Shown: one piece after another, positions 39,470 through 48,699 of the stretch
Layout: every line of letters begins with the position of its first letter
Numbering within the stretch: position 1 is the stretch's first letter
DNA from: Lautropia sp.
Lineage (GTDB): Bacteria > Pseudomonadota > Gammaproteobacteria > Burkholderiales > Burkholderiaceae_E
DNA length: 64,000 bases
Direction: 5' to 3'
Assembly (NCBI GenBank): GCA_030530775.1
Contig: JAUMUG010000001.1
Span: 124,001-188,000 of the forward strand
Translations under genes and position numbers: made by a program
The notes under the pieces: generated by a model
The model's input: the letters and a program-made list of their open reading frames with translations, nothing else
The model's database searches: none
What the model was told of the DNA's origin: nothing

Positions 39470-40711
39470 AGCAGAATGAAAGAGAGAGAATATGTTTTGT
39501 TTTCTATGAAAGATGGGGTATGTGTTCCGGGGGAGGAAGTCTCTCTGGTGCTGGTGCGTAAGGGGGTTGGAGTATATGTTACGGGGCGTTGTGCGGGGTG
39601 GGCTATTGCAGGCTTGCGATGGATTGGCCTCTCATTTTTCTTGGCCGCAAATAGGTCTTCAGCTTTTCTGAGCTTTTCTCTCTGTCTTTCCCCCTGGCGG
39701 TGGCGCGGGAAGGAAATTTGACGGCCGGCGCGCGGCGGGGGAAAACCAACCGTGCCCACCTTGCACTCATGACACAGGTATTACCTCTGCCGAGGACTGG
39801 GCGTCCCCTCCCCCCCCCCCCGGGCAGGGCCTCACCCGCTGATCAAGAGAAACGCACCATGATGTGACGACTGTGAGAACTGGGCAGCGCCAAAAACTTC
39901 AACAGCTCAAGCTCAAATCCCCGTCCATGCATGGGGCGGCCCCCCCGCCCGCCCCAGGGAAGCCCGCTGCCCCGGGATGGAGCGCCCCGCCGCCGCGGGC
40001 GCACCGCGGGGCCACCGCACCGTGTGTGTGGGGCCTTTTTGAAACGACCAGAGCTTGTGTGCGCCCCTGTCCGTAAAAGCAAGCCCAGGCAGTCTCAGTA
40101 GCCTCCAGCTCCAGGTGCTCTGGATTTTGAGCAGCGTGTGGGGAAGGGGGGGGAACCACGACAAGCATCGTAGGGCCCTCGAGGGAAGAGCCTGCCAAGG
40201 AGAAAGTCCACCCACAATCATCAGGGTCGCCAAAACGGATGGGGGATGCGTGTGTGTCTCTCTTCTTCCTCTCCGGCGCCCCCCTCCCCCCTATCCATCC
40301 CAAATGCCACTACACGACAAAAGCTTCGCTCCAGAGTATGCGCTCAGGATGGTCTATTATAAATGATTCGTATTTACGGTAGGCAATCAAAGGAAACATG
40401 TACTGGATGGCAAAATGATGGGCAAGAAAGGAAGTGGGACAGGACGGAATGGGGCAAAGCAGGGGCGCAGGAGCGACCAAGAAGCGGGGCGGGAGCGACC
40501 GGCATCCAAAGATAGGGGGGAGGGGTATGACGGGAAGTACTGGAGCACGGAAAAGGGGGGCCTGCCGGGCAGTTCTCCCGAACGCTAAACTTCCGCATCG
40601 ATGTTCTCGGATGAGCATGGCCGGAATGCGAGGAGGCACGGGAGCGGGGGCTCAGGGCTTTCGTGGACAGTGGCCATCTCGAGTAGTCAGAGTCCACCAG
40701 GGAGGATGAAG

Positions 40712-41695
40712 ATGGGGGAGATCGAAGGGGCGGGTGCGAAGGGGGCCATTGCACTGACGATGGGTGATCCTGCCGGGATTGGCCCGGAGATCGTGATCAA
40801 GGCGCTTGCCAGGCTTTCAGGAAAGGCTCAGGCGGGTTTTTATCGTGTCTATGGGGATGAGGTATTGCTGAGGTCGATGGCGGGCCGCCATGGCCTGGAT
40901 AATCGGTTTTTGAAGGTGGTGGACTGCGTTCGCGTCCCAATGGGCCTGAAGCTTGGTGAGATTTCCGCTGCCGCGGGAGATGCGGCATTTCGAGCGGTGC
41001 GACAGGCTGCATTGGATGTGATGGCGGGTAAGGCCAGAGCGTTGGTGACCGCGCCGCTCAGCAAGGCGGCGATGAATCGGGCCGGGCATGCCTTTCCCGG
41101 GCATACCGAAATTCTGGCGGAGTTGGCGGGAGGGAGGCCGGTGCGGATGATGCTGGCCAACGCCGAGCTGCGTACTGTGCTCGTCAGCATTCACTTGCCC
41201 TTGAAGGATGCGCTCAGTTCATTGTCCACGGCCGGCATTCTCGAGACCATCCAATTGACGGATACTTTTCTGCGCCGCACGGGCATCATTTCTCCCCGCA
41301 TCGCGGTGGCGGGTGTGAACCCGCATGCCGGCGAGGATGGTCTGTTGGGGACGGAAGAGCAACGGATCATTGCCCCTGCGGTCCGCGCGGCACGAGAGGC
41401 AGGTATCGACGCCAGTGGACCATATCCACCCGATACGGTGTTCATGCGGGCACGGGGCTTTGTGCATTTCGATGTGGTGATCGCGATGTACCACGATCAA
41501 GGCTTGATTCCTGTGAAGTATTTGGGCGTGGATGAAGGGGTGAATCTGACGGTGGGGCTGCCTTATGTCCGTACCAGTCCGGATCATGGGACGGCTTTCG
41601 ATATCGCCGGCAAGGATATCGCTGGTCCCGAGAGCATGCTGGCGGCCATCGAGATGGCGGAGCGGTTGACGCCCAGGCGGCGGGAAGCCGGTTGA
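40712..41695 (+). CDS. pdxA: 4-hydroxythreonine-4-phosphate dehydrogenase
   Basis: The ATG at 40712 lies six bases after GGAGG (40701-40705) and gives 327 residues, the family length; upstream ATGs at 40601 and 40706 lack correct spacing. IALTMGDPAGIGPEI, the metal-binding His residues in FPGHTEILAEL and AMYHDQGLIPVKYL, and VGLPYVRTSPDHGTAFDIAG identify PdxA, which oxidises 4-phosphohydroxythreonine in pyridoxal phosphate synthesis. It is the right border of the gene desert, alone on its strand; a PLP-dependent lyase is encoded 2.7 kb on. Confidence 0.96.
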   Translation: MGEIEGAGAKGAIALTMGDPAGIGPEIVIKALARLSGKAQAGFYRVYGDEVLLRSMAGRHGLDNRFLKVVDCVRVPMGLKLGEISAAAGDAAFRAVRQAALDVMAGKARALVTAPLSKAAMNRAGHAFPGHTEILAELAGGRPVRMMLANAELRTVLVSIHLPLKDALSSLSTAGILETIQLTDTFLRRTGIISPRIAVAGVNPHAGEDGLLGTEEQRIIAPAVRAAREAGIDASGPYPPDTVFMRARGFVHFDVVIAMYHDQGLIPVKYLGVDEGVNLTVGLPYVRTSPDHGTAFDIAGKDIAGPESMLAAIEMAERLTPRRREAG

Positions 41696-42066
41696 TGGGC
41701 GGGAGAAGCACATCGGCGAGAGAGCGGGAGTCCGCCCGCTTTGCTGCGTGACGCCTGCTCGGGTCCGATGACTGGCAAGGTAGAGTGAGGGTCTCGGCCT
41801 GCGGAGCGGGCGGGCCCCGACAGTTTTTCTGTCTGCCGACCATGGCAAAGGAGCGCAGCGGATCCAGCTCCGAAGCGTTGGTGAGTGTCGTTACCGCTCA
41901 TGGGACGCTCGGGGCATCGTCGATTCGAGACGCCGATGCATGGTCGGTACGGTCACGAAAAAGAAAACCCCGCCGGCGAGGGCGGGGTTCTCAGGGCCTT
42001 GACGCTTTCAGGTCCTTGACATGGACCCGAAGCCGCTCCAAAAGATCCGGCTCAGGTCATGTCAGA
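41696..42066. other. Convergent gap between pdxA and pckG
   Basis: 370 bases. It contains a weak hairpin AGCGGG/CCCGCT at 41723-41740 that may end pdxA and the strong minus-strand terminator at 41957-41989. No gene. Confidence 0.6.
41957..41989 (-). terminator. Rho-independent terminator of pckG
   Basis: Nine-bp stem AACCCCGCC (41966-41974) with GGCGGGGTT (41981-41989), six-base loop; read on the minus strand it is followed by TTTTCTTTTT. It lies about 80 bases past the pckG stop. Confidence 0.85.
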
Positions 42067-43938
42067 TCATTTACCGTCCAGGCGCGCCTCGAGGTTCTTG
42101 CGAATCTCTTTCAGGCGTGCCGGCAGGCGCTCGCCAAGGTGTTCAAACAGCTGATCATGCTGTTTGAACTCGCTACGGACTTTTTCGGGGTCGATCGTGG
42201 TGATCTGCTTGTAGGCGGCTTCACTGAAGTCCAGTCCTTCCCAGTGCAGGTCCGCGTATTCCGGGGTGGTACCGAACACGTGCTGCTGTCCCTTGCCCTG
42301 TTTGCCTTCCAGGCAATCCAGCATCCACTTCAGCACGCGCATGTTGTCACCGAAGCCCGGCCAGATGAACTTGCCATTTTCGTCGGTGCGGAACCAGTTG
42401 ACGTTGAAGATCGGCGGGATCTTGGCTCCTTTTTTCTGCAGCCATTCGCCCAGGTTGAGCCAGTGTTGGAAATAATCTCCCATGTTGTAGCCGCAGAAGG
42501 GCAGCATGGCGAACGGATCACGACGGACGACCCCCTGTTTGCCGCCCGCGGCTGCGGTGGTTTCCGAGCCCATGGTGGCTGCCAGGTAGACACCTTCGTC
42601 CCAGGTCGGGGTCTTGGTGATGAGCGGGATCGTGTCGGAACGGCGGCCTCCGAAGATGAAGGCATCGATCGGCACGCCGGCCGGGTCATCCCACAGGGGG
42701 TCGACGGCCGGGTTGTTGGTGGCAGCGGTCGTGAAGCGCGAGTTGGCATGAGCGGCTTTGCGGCCATTCTTGCCGTCTTCCGGCGTCCAGTCGTTGCCCT
42801 GCCAGTCGATCAGGTGTGCCGGCGGTTCGGACAGACCTTCCCACCAGACATCGCCATCATCGGTCAGCGCGACGTTGGTGAAAAGCACGTTCTCTCGAAC
42901 GGCTGCGATGCAGTTCGGGTTGCTCTTGGCATTGGTGCCCGGAGCGACACCGAAGTAGCCGGCTTCAGGGTTGATGGCCAGCAGACGGCCCTGTGCGTCG
43001 GGCTTGATCCAGGCGATATCGTCACCCAGTGTGGTGATTTTCCAGCCTTCGAAGCCTTTCGGTGGAATCAGCATGGCAAAGTTGGTCTTGCCGCAGGCCG
43101 ACGGGAACGCGGCCGCCACATGATATTTCTTGCCTTCGGGCGAGGTGACGCCGAGGATGAGCATGTGCTCGGCCAGCCAGCCGGGGTTGTCGCCTTGAGA
43201 TTCGGCACGACCCATGGCCGAGGCGATGCGCAGGGCCAGGCATTTCTTGCCGAGCAGTGCGTTGCCGCCATAGCCCGAACCATAGGACCAGATTTCACGG
43301 GTTTCCGGGAAGTGGACGATGTACTTCTCGGGGTTGCAGGGCCAGGCCACATCTTTGGCGCCTTCGGCCAGGGGGGCGCCGACTGTGTGGACGCACGGCA
43401 CGAATTCCCCGTTTTCACCCAGAACGTCCCACACTGCTTTGCCCATGCGGGTCATGATGCGCATGCTGACGACCACGTAGGGCGAGTCGGTCAGCTCGAC
43501 GCCGACCTGGGCAATGTTGCTGCCCAGCGGACCCATCGAGAAAGGAACCACGTACAGGGTGCGGCCTTTCATGCTACCGGTGAACAGCTCGTTCAGCTTG
43601 GCGCGCATCTTGGCCGGTTCCATCCAGTTGTTGGTGGGGCCGGCGTCGATTTCCTTCTCGCTGCAAATGAAGGTGCGATCTTCGACGCGGGCGACATCGG
43701 ATGGATCGGACCGGGCAAGGAACGAGCCGGGGCGCTTTTCCGGATTCAGTTTGTGCAGCGTGCCACGCTCCACCATTTCTGCGCATAGTTGGTCGTATTC
43801 GGCCTGGCTGCCCTCAGCCCAGACGACACGTGCCGGCTGGGTCTGGGCAACGATCCGACGGACCCATTCGATGATGCCTTGGTGCCGGACTTCGGGTGGA
43901 ACGACCCCAATGTCGACGGCGGGAGATGCTGATGTCAT
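42067..43938 (-). CDS. pckG: Phosphoenolpyruvate carboxykinase (GTP)
   Basis: The ATG at 43938 ([17 protein letters not shown]) has AAGGAT eight bases upstream and gives 623 residues; the ATG at 43968 is less likely. [13 protein letters not shown] is the P-loop kinase motif, with [33 protein letters not shown] containing metal and GTP contacts characteristic of the GTP-dependent class. It converts oxaloacetate to PEP, the entry to gluconeogenesis. A 17-bp recurring element (43975-43991) sits 37 bases upstream of the ATG, in the promoter zone. The plus-strand frame 41785-43788 over it is a shadow. Confidence 0.97.
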   Translation of the reverse strand: MTSASPAVDIGVVPPEVRHQGIIEWVRRIVAQTQPARVVWAEGSQAEYDQLCAEMVERGTLHKLNPEKRPGSFLARSDPSDVARVEDRTFICSEKEIDAGPTNNWMEPAKMRAKLNELFTGSMKGRTLYVVPFSMGPLGSNIAQVGVELTDSPYVVVSMRIMTRMGKAVWDVLGENGEFVPCVHTVGAPLAEGAKDVAWPCNPEKYIVHFPETREIWSYGSGYGGNALLGKKCLALRIASAMGRAESQGDNPGWLAEHMLILGVTSPEGKKYHVAAAFPSACGKTNFAMLIPPKGFEGWKITTLGDDIAWIKPDAQGRLLAINPEAGYFGVAPGTNAKSNPNCIAAVRENVLFTNVALTDDGDVWWEGLSEPPAHLIDWQGNDWTPEDGKNGRKAAHANSRFTTAATNNPAVDPLWDDPAGVPIDAFIFGGRRSDTIPLITKTPTWDEGVYLAATMGSETTAAAGGKQGVVRRDPFAMLPFCGYNMGDYFQHWLNLGEWLQKKGAKIPPIFNVNWFRTDENGKFIWPGFGDNMRVLKWMLDCLEGKQGKGQQHVFGTTPEYADLHWEGLDFSEAAYKQITTIDPEKVRSEFKQHDQLFEHLGERLPARLKEIRKNLEARLDGK

Positions 43939-44435
43939 ATCGGTATCCTTGCGGAGAGTGGAGAACAAAAAGAACAGTCAGTGCTTACTTACATTATGGG
44001 GCGCCTCGACTGCCATCGAAACCGACTCGGGCAATGCTGCGCAGTTTTCCATCGTTCGACGCTGCCAAGTCAAGACTCCTTCAAGTCCGGAACAGACGAG
44101 ACGCATCACCGGGCAGCGTTTTGTCTGTCTCGGGCCAAAACTGTCTTTATACCCCAATTGTGATCCTATTCTGCTTTTATGTCTGAGTGCACTGCCTGCC
44201 CAATAGGGTTGAGACACCCGGTGCAGTGACGGGTCATGCAACGAGCTTGCAAAAATGGTGGCAGCTCATTGAGTACTATGGGAGAACCGGCAGCCGGTCG
44301 TCAGGCGGGGAGTGCCTGCTTCCGGACGCCAGTGGGGCAGGGTGAACTTTGGGTTTGACCCTGCTATACAAAAGGATTCATGCAGAAGTGTGTGCATACT
44401 TGGTTTGTGCCGAATGAAGGGAGAGGCTTGTCACC
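43939..44435. other. Divergent promoter region of pckG and metC-like gene
   Basis: About 500 bases containing the recurrent 17-bp element at 43975-43991 and, before the plus-strand gene, a GGGTTTGACCC palindrome near 44351 followed by TATACA. No open frame of interest. Confidence 0.5.
43975..43991 (-). repeat. Recurring 17-bp intergenic element, copy at pckG promoter
   Basis: Minus-strand TAAGTAAGCACTGACTG. It differs at only two positions from the copy before the UDP-xylose synthase gene (45834-45850). Confidence 0.6.
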
Positions 44436-45689
44436 GTGACTGATCCGAAAGAAGGGGCTCCAGAAATGGTCGATGTTGCTGATGGGCAACGATTCGCGTT
44501 GAATTCGACGCAGGTGATTGAAACCGGGCGTGGCATCAGCCGGCCCATCGGCGTGGTGAATCCCCCGGTGATCCGCGCCTCCAGTGTCATCTTCGAGTCC
44601 GTGCAGGCGGCCCTGGAAGAGGGCAGGGCGACCGGCCGAGGGGAGAGGCATCGTTCGACCTACGCGACTGCGGGCACCGAAACGACTTATGCGCTGATGG
44701 ACGCGGTGGCCGAACTCGAGGGTGCTCCACATGATTGCCGTGCGGCATTGATGCCTTCCGGCCTGTCTGCGATCACTACTGCGATGTTGGCGTTCACTCA
44801 GCCGGGTGATCATGTGCTGATGAGTGATTCCGTCTATGGCCCGGCGCGTCATTTTGCCGATACGATGCTGGCCCGCTTCGGTGTCAGGACGACGTACTTC
44901 GATCCTCTGGCCACGCCATGGGAGTTGGAAGAGTTGGCAAGTGCTCACACTCGGATCATCTATCTGGAAAGCCCGGGCAGCTACACCTTCGAGATTCAGG
45001 ATGTGCCTTCCATCAGCGCATGGGCGCGTTCGAAGGGCATTCTGAGTGTCATCGACAACACCTATGCATCTCCACGGCTGGCCCGTCCCTTCGACTGGGG
45101 GGTTGATGTTTCGGTGATTGCGCTGACCAAGTATTGGGCGGGGCACGCCGATTTGCTGATGGGGGCGGTGGTCGTGCGGGAACCCTTGTGGCTGCAGCTC
45201 TGGGAGGCCGTGCGTCAGACCGGGGTGTGCGTTGGTGGGGATGACGCCTGGATGGTTCTACGTGGGATGCGTACCCTCGATGCCCGTCTGGCCATGCACG
45301 AGCGGACGACACTGAAAGTGGCGGCATGGCTGGAGCAGCAGCCGGGTGTGGTGCGGGTGCTGCATCCCGCCTTGCCGAGCCATCCTCAGCATACGCTGTT
45401 CAAGAGGGACTTCCTGGGCAGCTGTGGCTTGTTTTCTTTCGAGCTGGATCCCGCCGTATCCGACGAGGCGGTGATGGCGTTGTGCAACGACCGTCGTCAT
45501 TTTTCGGTGGGCTATTCGTGGGGCGGATATGAAAGCCTGATCATGCCGGCTTTTCTGCAGGGTGCACGGTCGGTTCAGCCATGGAAGGGAGGTCCGTTGG
45601 TGAGGATTCACTGCGGGCTCGAGAGCCCGGAGGCGCTGATTGCAGACTTGAACGAAGGTTTGGCTGCTATGCGGGCGTTGATTGTCTGA
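44436..45689 (+). CDS. metC: Cystathionine beta-lyase (PLP-dependent, Cys/Met metabolism)
   Basis: 417 residues from a GTG at 44436, with GAGAGG about nine bases upstream. LMPSGLSAITTAMLAF (phosphate-binding loop), SDSVYGPARHF, VIDNTYASPRLARPFDWGVDVS (PLP-binding Asp) and ALTKYWAGHADLLMG with the Schiff-base Lys place it in the trans-sulfuration family; the TKYxxGHxD form and ETTYALMD suggest cystathionine beta-lyase rather than gamma-synthase. It would release homocysteine for methionine synthesis. Divergent from pckG. Related C-S lyases cannot be excluded. Confidence 0.85.
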   Translation: MTDPKEGAPEMVDVADGQRFALNSTQVIETGRGISRPIGVVNPPVIRASSVIFESVQAALEEGRATGRGERHRSTYATAGTETTYALMDAVAELEGAPHDCRAALMPSGLSAITTAMLAFTQPGDHVLMSDSVYGPARHFADTMLARFGVRTTYFDPLATPWELEELASAHTRIIYLESPGSYTFEIQDVPSISAWARSKGILSVIDNTYASPRLARPFDWGVDVSVIALTKYWAGHADLLMGAVVVREPLWLQLWEAVRQTGVCVGGDDAWMVLRGMRTLDARLAMHERTTLKVAAWLEQQPGVVRVLHPALPSHPQHTLFKRDFLGSCGLFSFELDPAVSDEAVMALCNDRRHFSVGYSWGGYESLIMPAFLQGARSVQPWKGGPLVRIHCGLESPEALIADLNEGLAAMRALIV

Positions 45690-45833
45690 ATGACTGTGGG
45701 GCTTTCTACTCTTTCCCGACAGGGCGGGGGGGGATTCGCGGCTGTTGCGCAGTATTTACACCCGGCAGCCGGACAAATTGACGATAATTTCAAAAGTTTC
45801 CTGTCGAGAAAGTTGTTGACAGGTCATGATGTT

Positions 45834-45850
45834 CAGTTAGTGCTCACTTA
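45834..45850 (-). repeat. Recurring 17-bp intergenic element, copy before UDP-xylose synthase gene
   Basis: Minus-strand TAAGTGAGCACTAACTG, ending 12 bases before the ATG at 45863, thus inside the leader or promoter. Confidence 0.6.
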
Positions 45851-45862
45851 TATAGGGTTGTT

Positions 45863-46996
45863 GTGATGACGCCAACCGGTCTTCTTCCGATCGATCAATT
45901 GATTAACCAGGATCTCGATGATTTGATCCGCAAGGCGCGCCCACAGTTCGAGGCGCTGGCCGGCAACCACGTCTGGCTGACGGGTGGTGCTGGTTTCCTG
46001 GGCTACTACCTGGTGCTGTCGATGGGCCACTGGAACAAGACGGCACCTGCCGACAAGAAAATCCGTCTGACGGTGCTGGACAATTATGTCCGTGGGGTGC
46101 CGGCTTGGCTGGAAGGGGCCAGGTCCGACGAGATCAAACTGCGTAAACATGATGTGACGCACCCGATTCCCTCCGATCTGGAGCCGGCCAACTTCATCAT
46201 TCACGCGGCTTCCATCGCCTCGCCGATGTACTACCGCAAGTTCCCGCTGGAGACCATCGACGCCAACGTCAACGGTCTGCGGCTGATGCTGGATTACGCC
46301 GCCGAGCGCAACCAGAAAGAGCCGGGTACGATGAAAGGCTTTCTGTTCTTCTCGACCAGCGAAATCTACGGTGATCCGACGCCGGATGCCATTCCGACGC
46401 CCGAGACCTATCGGGGCCTGGTATCGTGCACCGGTCCGCGCGCCTGCTACGACGAATCGAAACGGGTGGGCGAGACGCTGTGCGTGCTGTACGCCCAGAC
46501 CAAGGGGGTGCCGGTTTCGCAGGCGCGGCCGTTCAACAATTACGGCCCGGGTCTGAAGATCACCGACGGCCGGGTACTGCCTGACTTCGCCCGAGACGTG
46601 CTGGCTGGTCGCGACATCGTGATGCTGTCCGATGGTTCGCCGACCCGTACCTTCTGCTATATCACCGATGCGTTGTCGGGTTATCTGCGGGTGCTGGTCA
46701 ACGGTCGCCGTGGCGAACCTTACAACATTGGCATCGAAACACCCGAGATCACCATGCGTGAACTGGCCGAGCGGGTGCAAGCGCTGGCCAAGGAACTGTG
46801 GGGCTATCAGGGCAAGGTGATTCACAAGCTGTCCGACGAGGGGGCGGTCTATCTGGCCGACAACCCGAACCGTCGCTGCCCGATCATCACCAAGGCTCGC
46901 ACCGAACTGGGCTATGCGCCCGAGGTCGATGTCGATACGGGGCTGCGCCGGATTCTCAACTGGTATTACTTCAATCGCGAGGCTGAGGCTGCCTGA
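45863..46996 (+). CDS. UDP-glucuronate decarboxylase (UDP-xylose synthase), extended SDR
   Basis: 377 residues. NAD-binding VWLTGGAGFLGYYLV at about 37-51, HAASIASPMYYRKFPLETIDANVNGL, catalytic Thr/Ser (FFSTSEIYGDP) and YDESKRVGE (Tyr-x3-Lys), RPFNNYGPG: the pattern of UXS-type sugar-nucleotide decarboxylases, which turn UDP-glucuronate into UDP-xylose. Its partner, UDP-glucose dehydrogenase, starts within its stop codon (one-base overlap), so substrate production and consumption are translationally coupled. About 35 residues precede the Rossmann fold. UDP-glucuronate epimerase is a weaker alternative. Confidence 0.85.
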   Translation: MMTPTGLLPIDQLINQDLDDLIRKARPQFEALAGNHVWLTGGAGFLGYYLVLSMGHWNKTAPADKKIRLTVLDNYVRGVPAWLEGARSDEIKLRKHDVTHPIPSDLEPANFIIHAASIASPMYYRKFPLETIDANVNGLRLMLDYAAERNQKEPGTMKGFLFFSTSEIYGDPTPDAIPTPETYRGLVSCTGPRACYDESKRVGETLCVLYAQTKGVPVSQARPFNNYGPGLKITDGRVLPDFARDVLAGRDIVMLSDGSPTRTFCYITDALSGYLRVLVNGRRGEPYNIGIETPEITMRELAERVQALAKELWGYQGKVIHKLSDEGAVYLADNPNRRCPIITKARTELGYAPEVDVDTGLRRILNWYYFNREAEAA

Positions 46997-48399
46997 TGAA
47001 ACTCTGTGTCGTTGGGACCGGTTACGTCGGTCTGGTATCTGGAACGTGTCTGGCGTCGGTCGGACACGATGTGGTCTGTGTGGATGTGGATGCGGCCAAG
47101 GTCGAGCGCATCAACCGGGGTGAACCACCGATTCACGAAGAAGGGTTGGAGGCACTGCTGAAGGCCAATGTCGGCACACGGCTGCGGGCAACGACGTCGT
47201 TGCCCGAGGCGATGGAAAACGCCGACGTTGCACTGATTTGTGTCGGCACACCCTTTGACGGCAAGACCATCGATCTGAGCTATGTGCTGCAGGTGTCGCG
47301 TGAAATCGGCTCGGCCCTGAAGGCACAGGCCGAGGCGGCCAAGGCCGCCGGCAAGCAGCCGCACTATTGCGTGGTGACGGTCAAGAGCACGGTGGTGCCG
47401 GGGACGACCGACACGGCGGTGCGTGAGGCCATCGAAGCCGCTTCCGGTCTGAAGGCCGGCAAGGATTTCGGTCTGGGCATGAATCCGGAGTTCCTGGCCG
47501 AGGGGGTGGCCGTCAAGGACTTCCAGGAACCGGACCGGATCGTGGTTGGTGGCATCGACGAGCGCAGCACCCAGCAGCTGGCCGAGATGTACGCGATGTT
47601 CAAGAACACGCCGATCATCCAGACCACGCCGCGCACGGCCGAGATGATCAAATACACTTCCAATGCCTTCATGGCGACGATGATCTCGTTCTCGAACGAG
47701 ATCGCCCGGATCTGTGATGGTATCGGTGAGCTGGATGCAGCCGAAGTCTTCAAGGGCCTGCATCTGATGAAGCACCTGATCTATCGTGACGGTGCCGGTC
47801 AGCTGAAGGTCGTGGGCGCTTCGTCCTTCCTGTGGGCGGGCTGTGGTTTTGGTGGCAGCTGCTTCCCGAAAGATGTGAAGGCGATCACGGCCCACGCAGG
47901 TCATCGCGGTGTCGCCACGCCGATGTTGGATGCCGTGTTGTCGACCAACAAGACGCAGCCCGAGCAGATGCTGAGGATGCTGAAGGATCGCCTCGGTGAT
48001 CTGAATGGCCGTCGAGTCACCGTACTGGGCGTGGCGTTCAAGCCTGGCACCGACGATGTGCGTGAGTCGCCGTCGTTGCAGATCATCGCCGAGCTGGTCA
48101 AGGCAGGTGCGAAAGTGACTGCTCACGATCCGATTGCGGTCGAGACTGGGCGCAAGGCTTTGACGGAGATGGGTGTCGGGCCGCAGACCTATGCGTTCGA
48201 GAGCGATCTGGACACGGCGTTGGCCTCGGCCGAAGCCGTGGTGCTGATCACCAGTTGGCCCGAGTATCGTGCCGTACCCGAGCTGCAGAAAAAGGCGGGT
48301 CGCGAAGCCGTGCCGTTCATCGACGGGCGTCGCTTCATTGCCCGTGACGCTTTGCCGCATTACAGCGGCATCGGACTGTCGCTGTCGTCCGCAGGCTGA
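46996..48399 (+). CDS. ugd: UDP-glucose 6-dehydrogenase
   Basis: 467 residues. VVGTGYVGLVSGTCLASVGH (NAD site), CVGTPFD, KSTVVPGTT, NPEFLAEGVAVKDF, and the catalytic Cys in GCGFGGSCFPKDVKA identify UDP-glucose dehydrogenase, oxidising UDP-glucose to UDP-glucuronate. It belongs to the long class-II type. Second gene of a two-gene operon with the decarboxylase; a strong terminator follows at 48427-48459. Confidence 0.96.
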   Translation: MKLCVVGTGYVGLVSGTCLASVGHDVVCVDVDAAKVERINRGEPPIHEEGLEALLKANVGTRLRATTSLPEAMENADVALICVGTPFDGKTIDLSYVLQVSREIGSALKAQAEAAKAAGKQPHYCVVTVKSTVVPGTTDTAVREAIEAASGLKAGKDFGLGMNPEFLAEGVAVKDFQEPDRIVVGGIDERSTQQLAEMYAMFKNTPIIQTTPRTAEMIKYTSNAFMATMISFSNEIARICDGIGELDAAEVFKGLHLMKHLIYRDGAGQLKVVGASSFLWAGCGFGGSCFPKDVKAITAHAGHRGVATPMLDAVLSTNKTQPEQMLRMLKDRLGDLNGRRVTVLGVAFKPGTDDVRESPSLQIIAELVKAGAKVTAHDPIAVETGRKALTEMGVGPQTYAFESDLDTALASAEAVVLITSWPEYRAVPELQKKAGREAVPFIDGRRFIARDALPHYSGIGLSLSSAG

Positions 48400-48426
48400 T
48401 ACCGATTCCTCTGTCGTCGGTCGTTC

Positions 48427-48459
48427 AATGAGCCGGGCATTGGTTCCGGCTCATTTTTT
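48427..48459 (+). terminator. Rho-independent terminator of ugd operon
   Basis: Ten-bp stem AATGAGCCGG (48427-48436) with CCGGCTCATT (48446-48455), nine-base loop, then a run of T to 48459. Confidence 0.9.
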
Positions 48460-48574
48460 GACTTTCACCGTCGTATCTTCCCTTCCCGTCCGAACGAGCC
48501 GTCATATCCGGGTATCGGCTCGTGCATGGTGCTTTGTACCGGCCGCCGGACGTGTGACCGTTCCAGGATCCGGG

Positions 48575-48612
48575 CTCAAAAAGGAAATGGCCCGAACGGG
48601 GTGTTCAGGCCA
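48575..48612 (-). terminator. Possible terminator of the uspA gene
   Basis: TGGCCCGAAC (48588-48597) pairs with GTTCAGGCCA (48603-48612) with one mismatch; on the minus strand it is followed by TTTCCTTTTT. Located about 90 bases past the uspA stop. Confidence 0.5.
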
Positions 48613-48680
48613 ATGTCGGAGTAGAAGATGAGACAACCGCCCTGATCGTTCCGTCAGGGCCTGGAGCGGGCGTTCGCACC

Positions 48681-48697
48681 TAAGTAAGCGCCCACTG
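48681..48697 (+). repeat. Recurring 17-bp intergenic element, copy downstream of uspA
   Basis: TAAGTAAGCGCCCACTG, three bases past the uspA stop codon; 14 of 17 to the copies at 43975 and 45834. Confidence 0.5.
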
Positions 48698-48699
48698 TT

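Larger units (their letters stand above)
31656..40711. other. 9.06-kb gene desert carrying seven parS sites (centromere-like region)
   Basis: Between divergent mnmG and pdxA no open frame has a recognisable domain, coherent codon use or a good RBS; frames are short, cut across parS sites, and encode random-looking Cys/Ser/Arg/Gly-rich peptides. The GC content appears lower and more variable than in flanking genes. Seven 16-bp parS-type palindromes occur at 31703, 32807, 34088, 35441, 36239, 37145 and 39454. The region also holds homopolymer G/C tracts (35491-35501, 37948-37956, 39810-39821), G-quadruplex-type runs (31884-31922), purine-rich blocks and microsatellite-like repeats (34417-34440). 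I see no rRNA, tRNA, tmRNA, insertion sequence or prophage gene. Confidence 0.8.

Noticed and set aside
39251..39721. 156-aa frame in the desert
   Set aside because: Crosses parS site 7, no domain or RBS.
31656..40711. Desert as a degraded prophage, insertion sequence or CRISPR locus
   Set aside because: No transposase or phage remnants, no terminal inverted repeats, no regularly spaced identical repeats.
41785..43788. 667-aa plus-strand open frame
   Set aside because: Antisense to pckG, which has complete catalytic motifs and an RBS.
46966..48360. 464-aa minus-strand open frame
   Set aside because: Antisense to ugd; His/Arg/Gln-rich, no domain.
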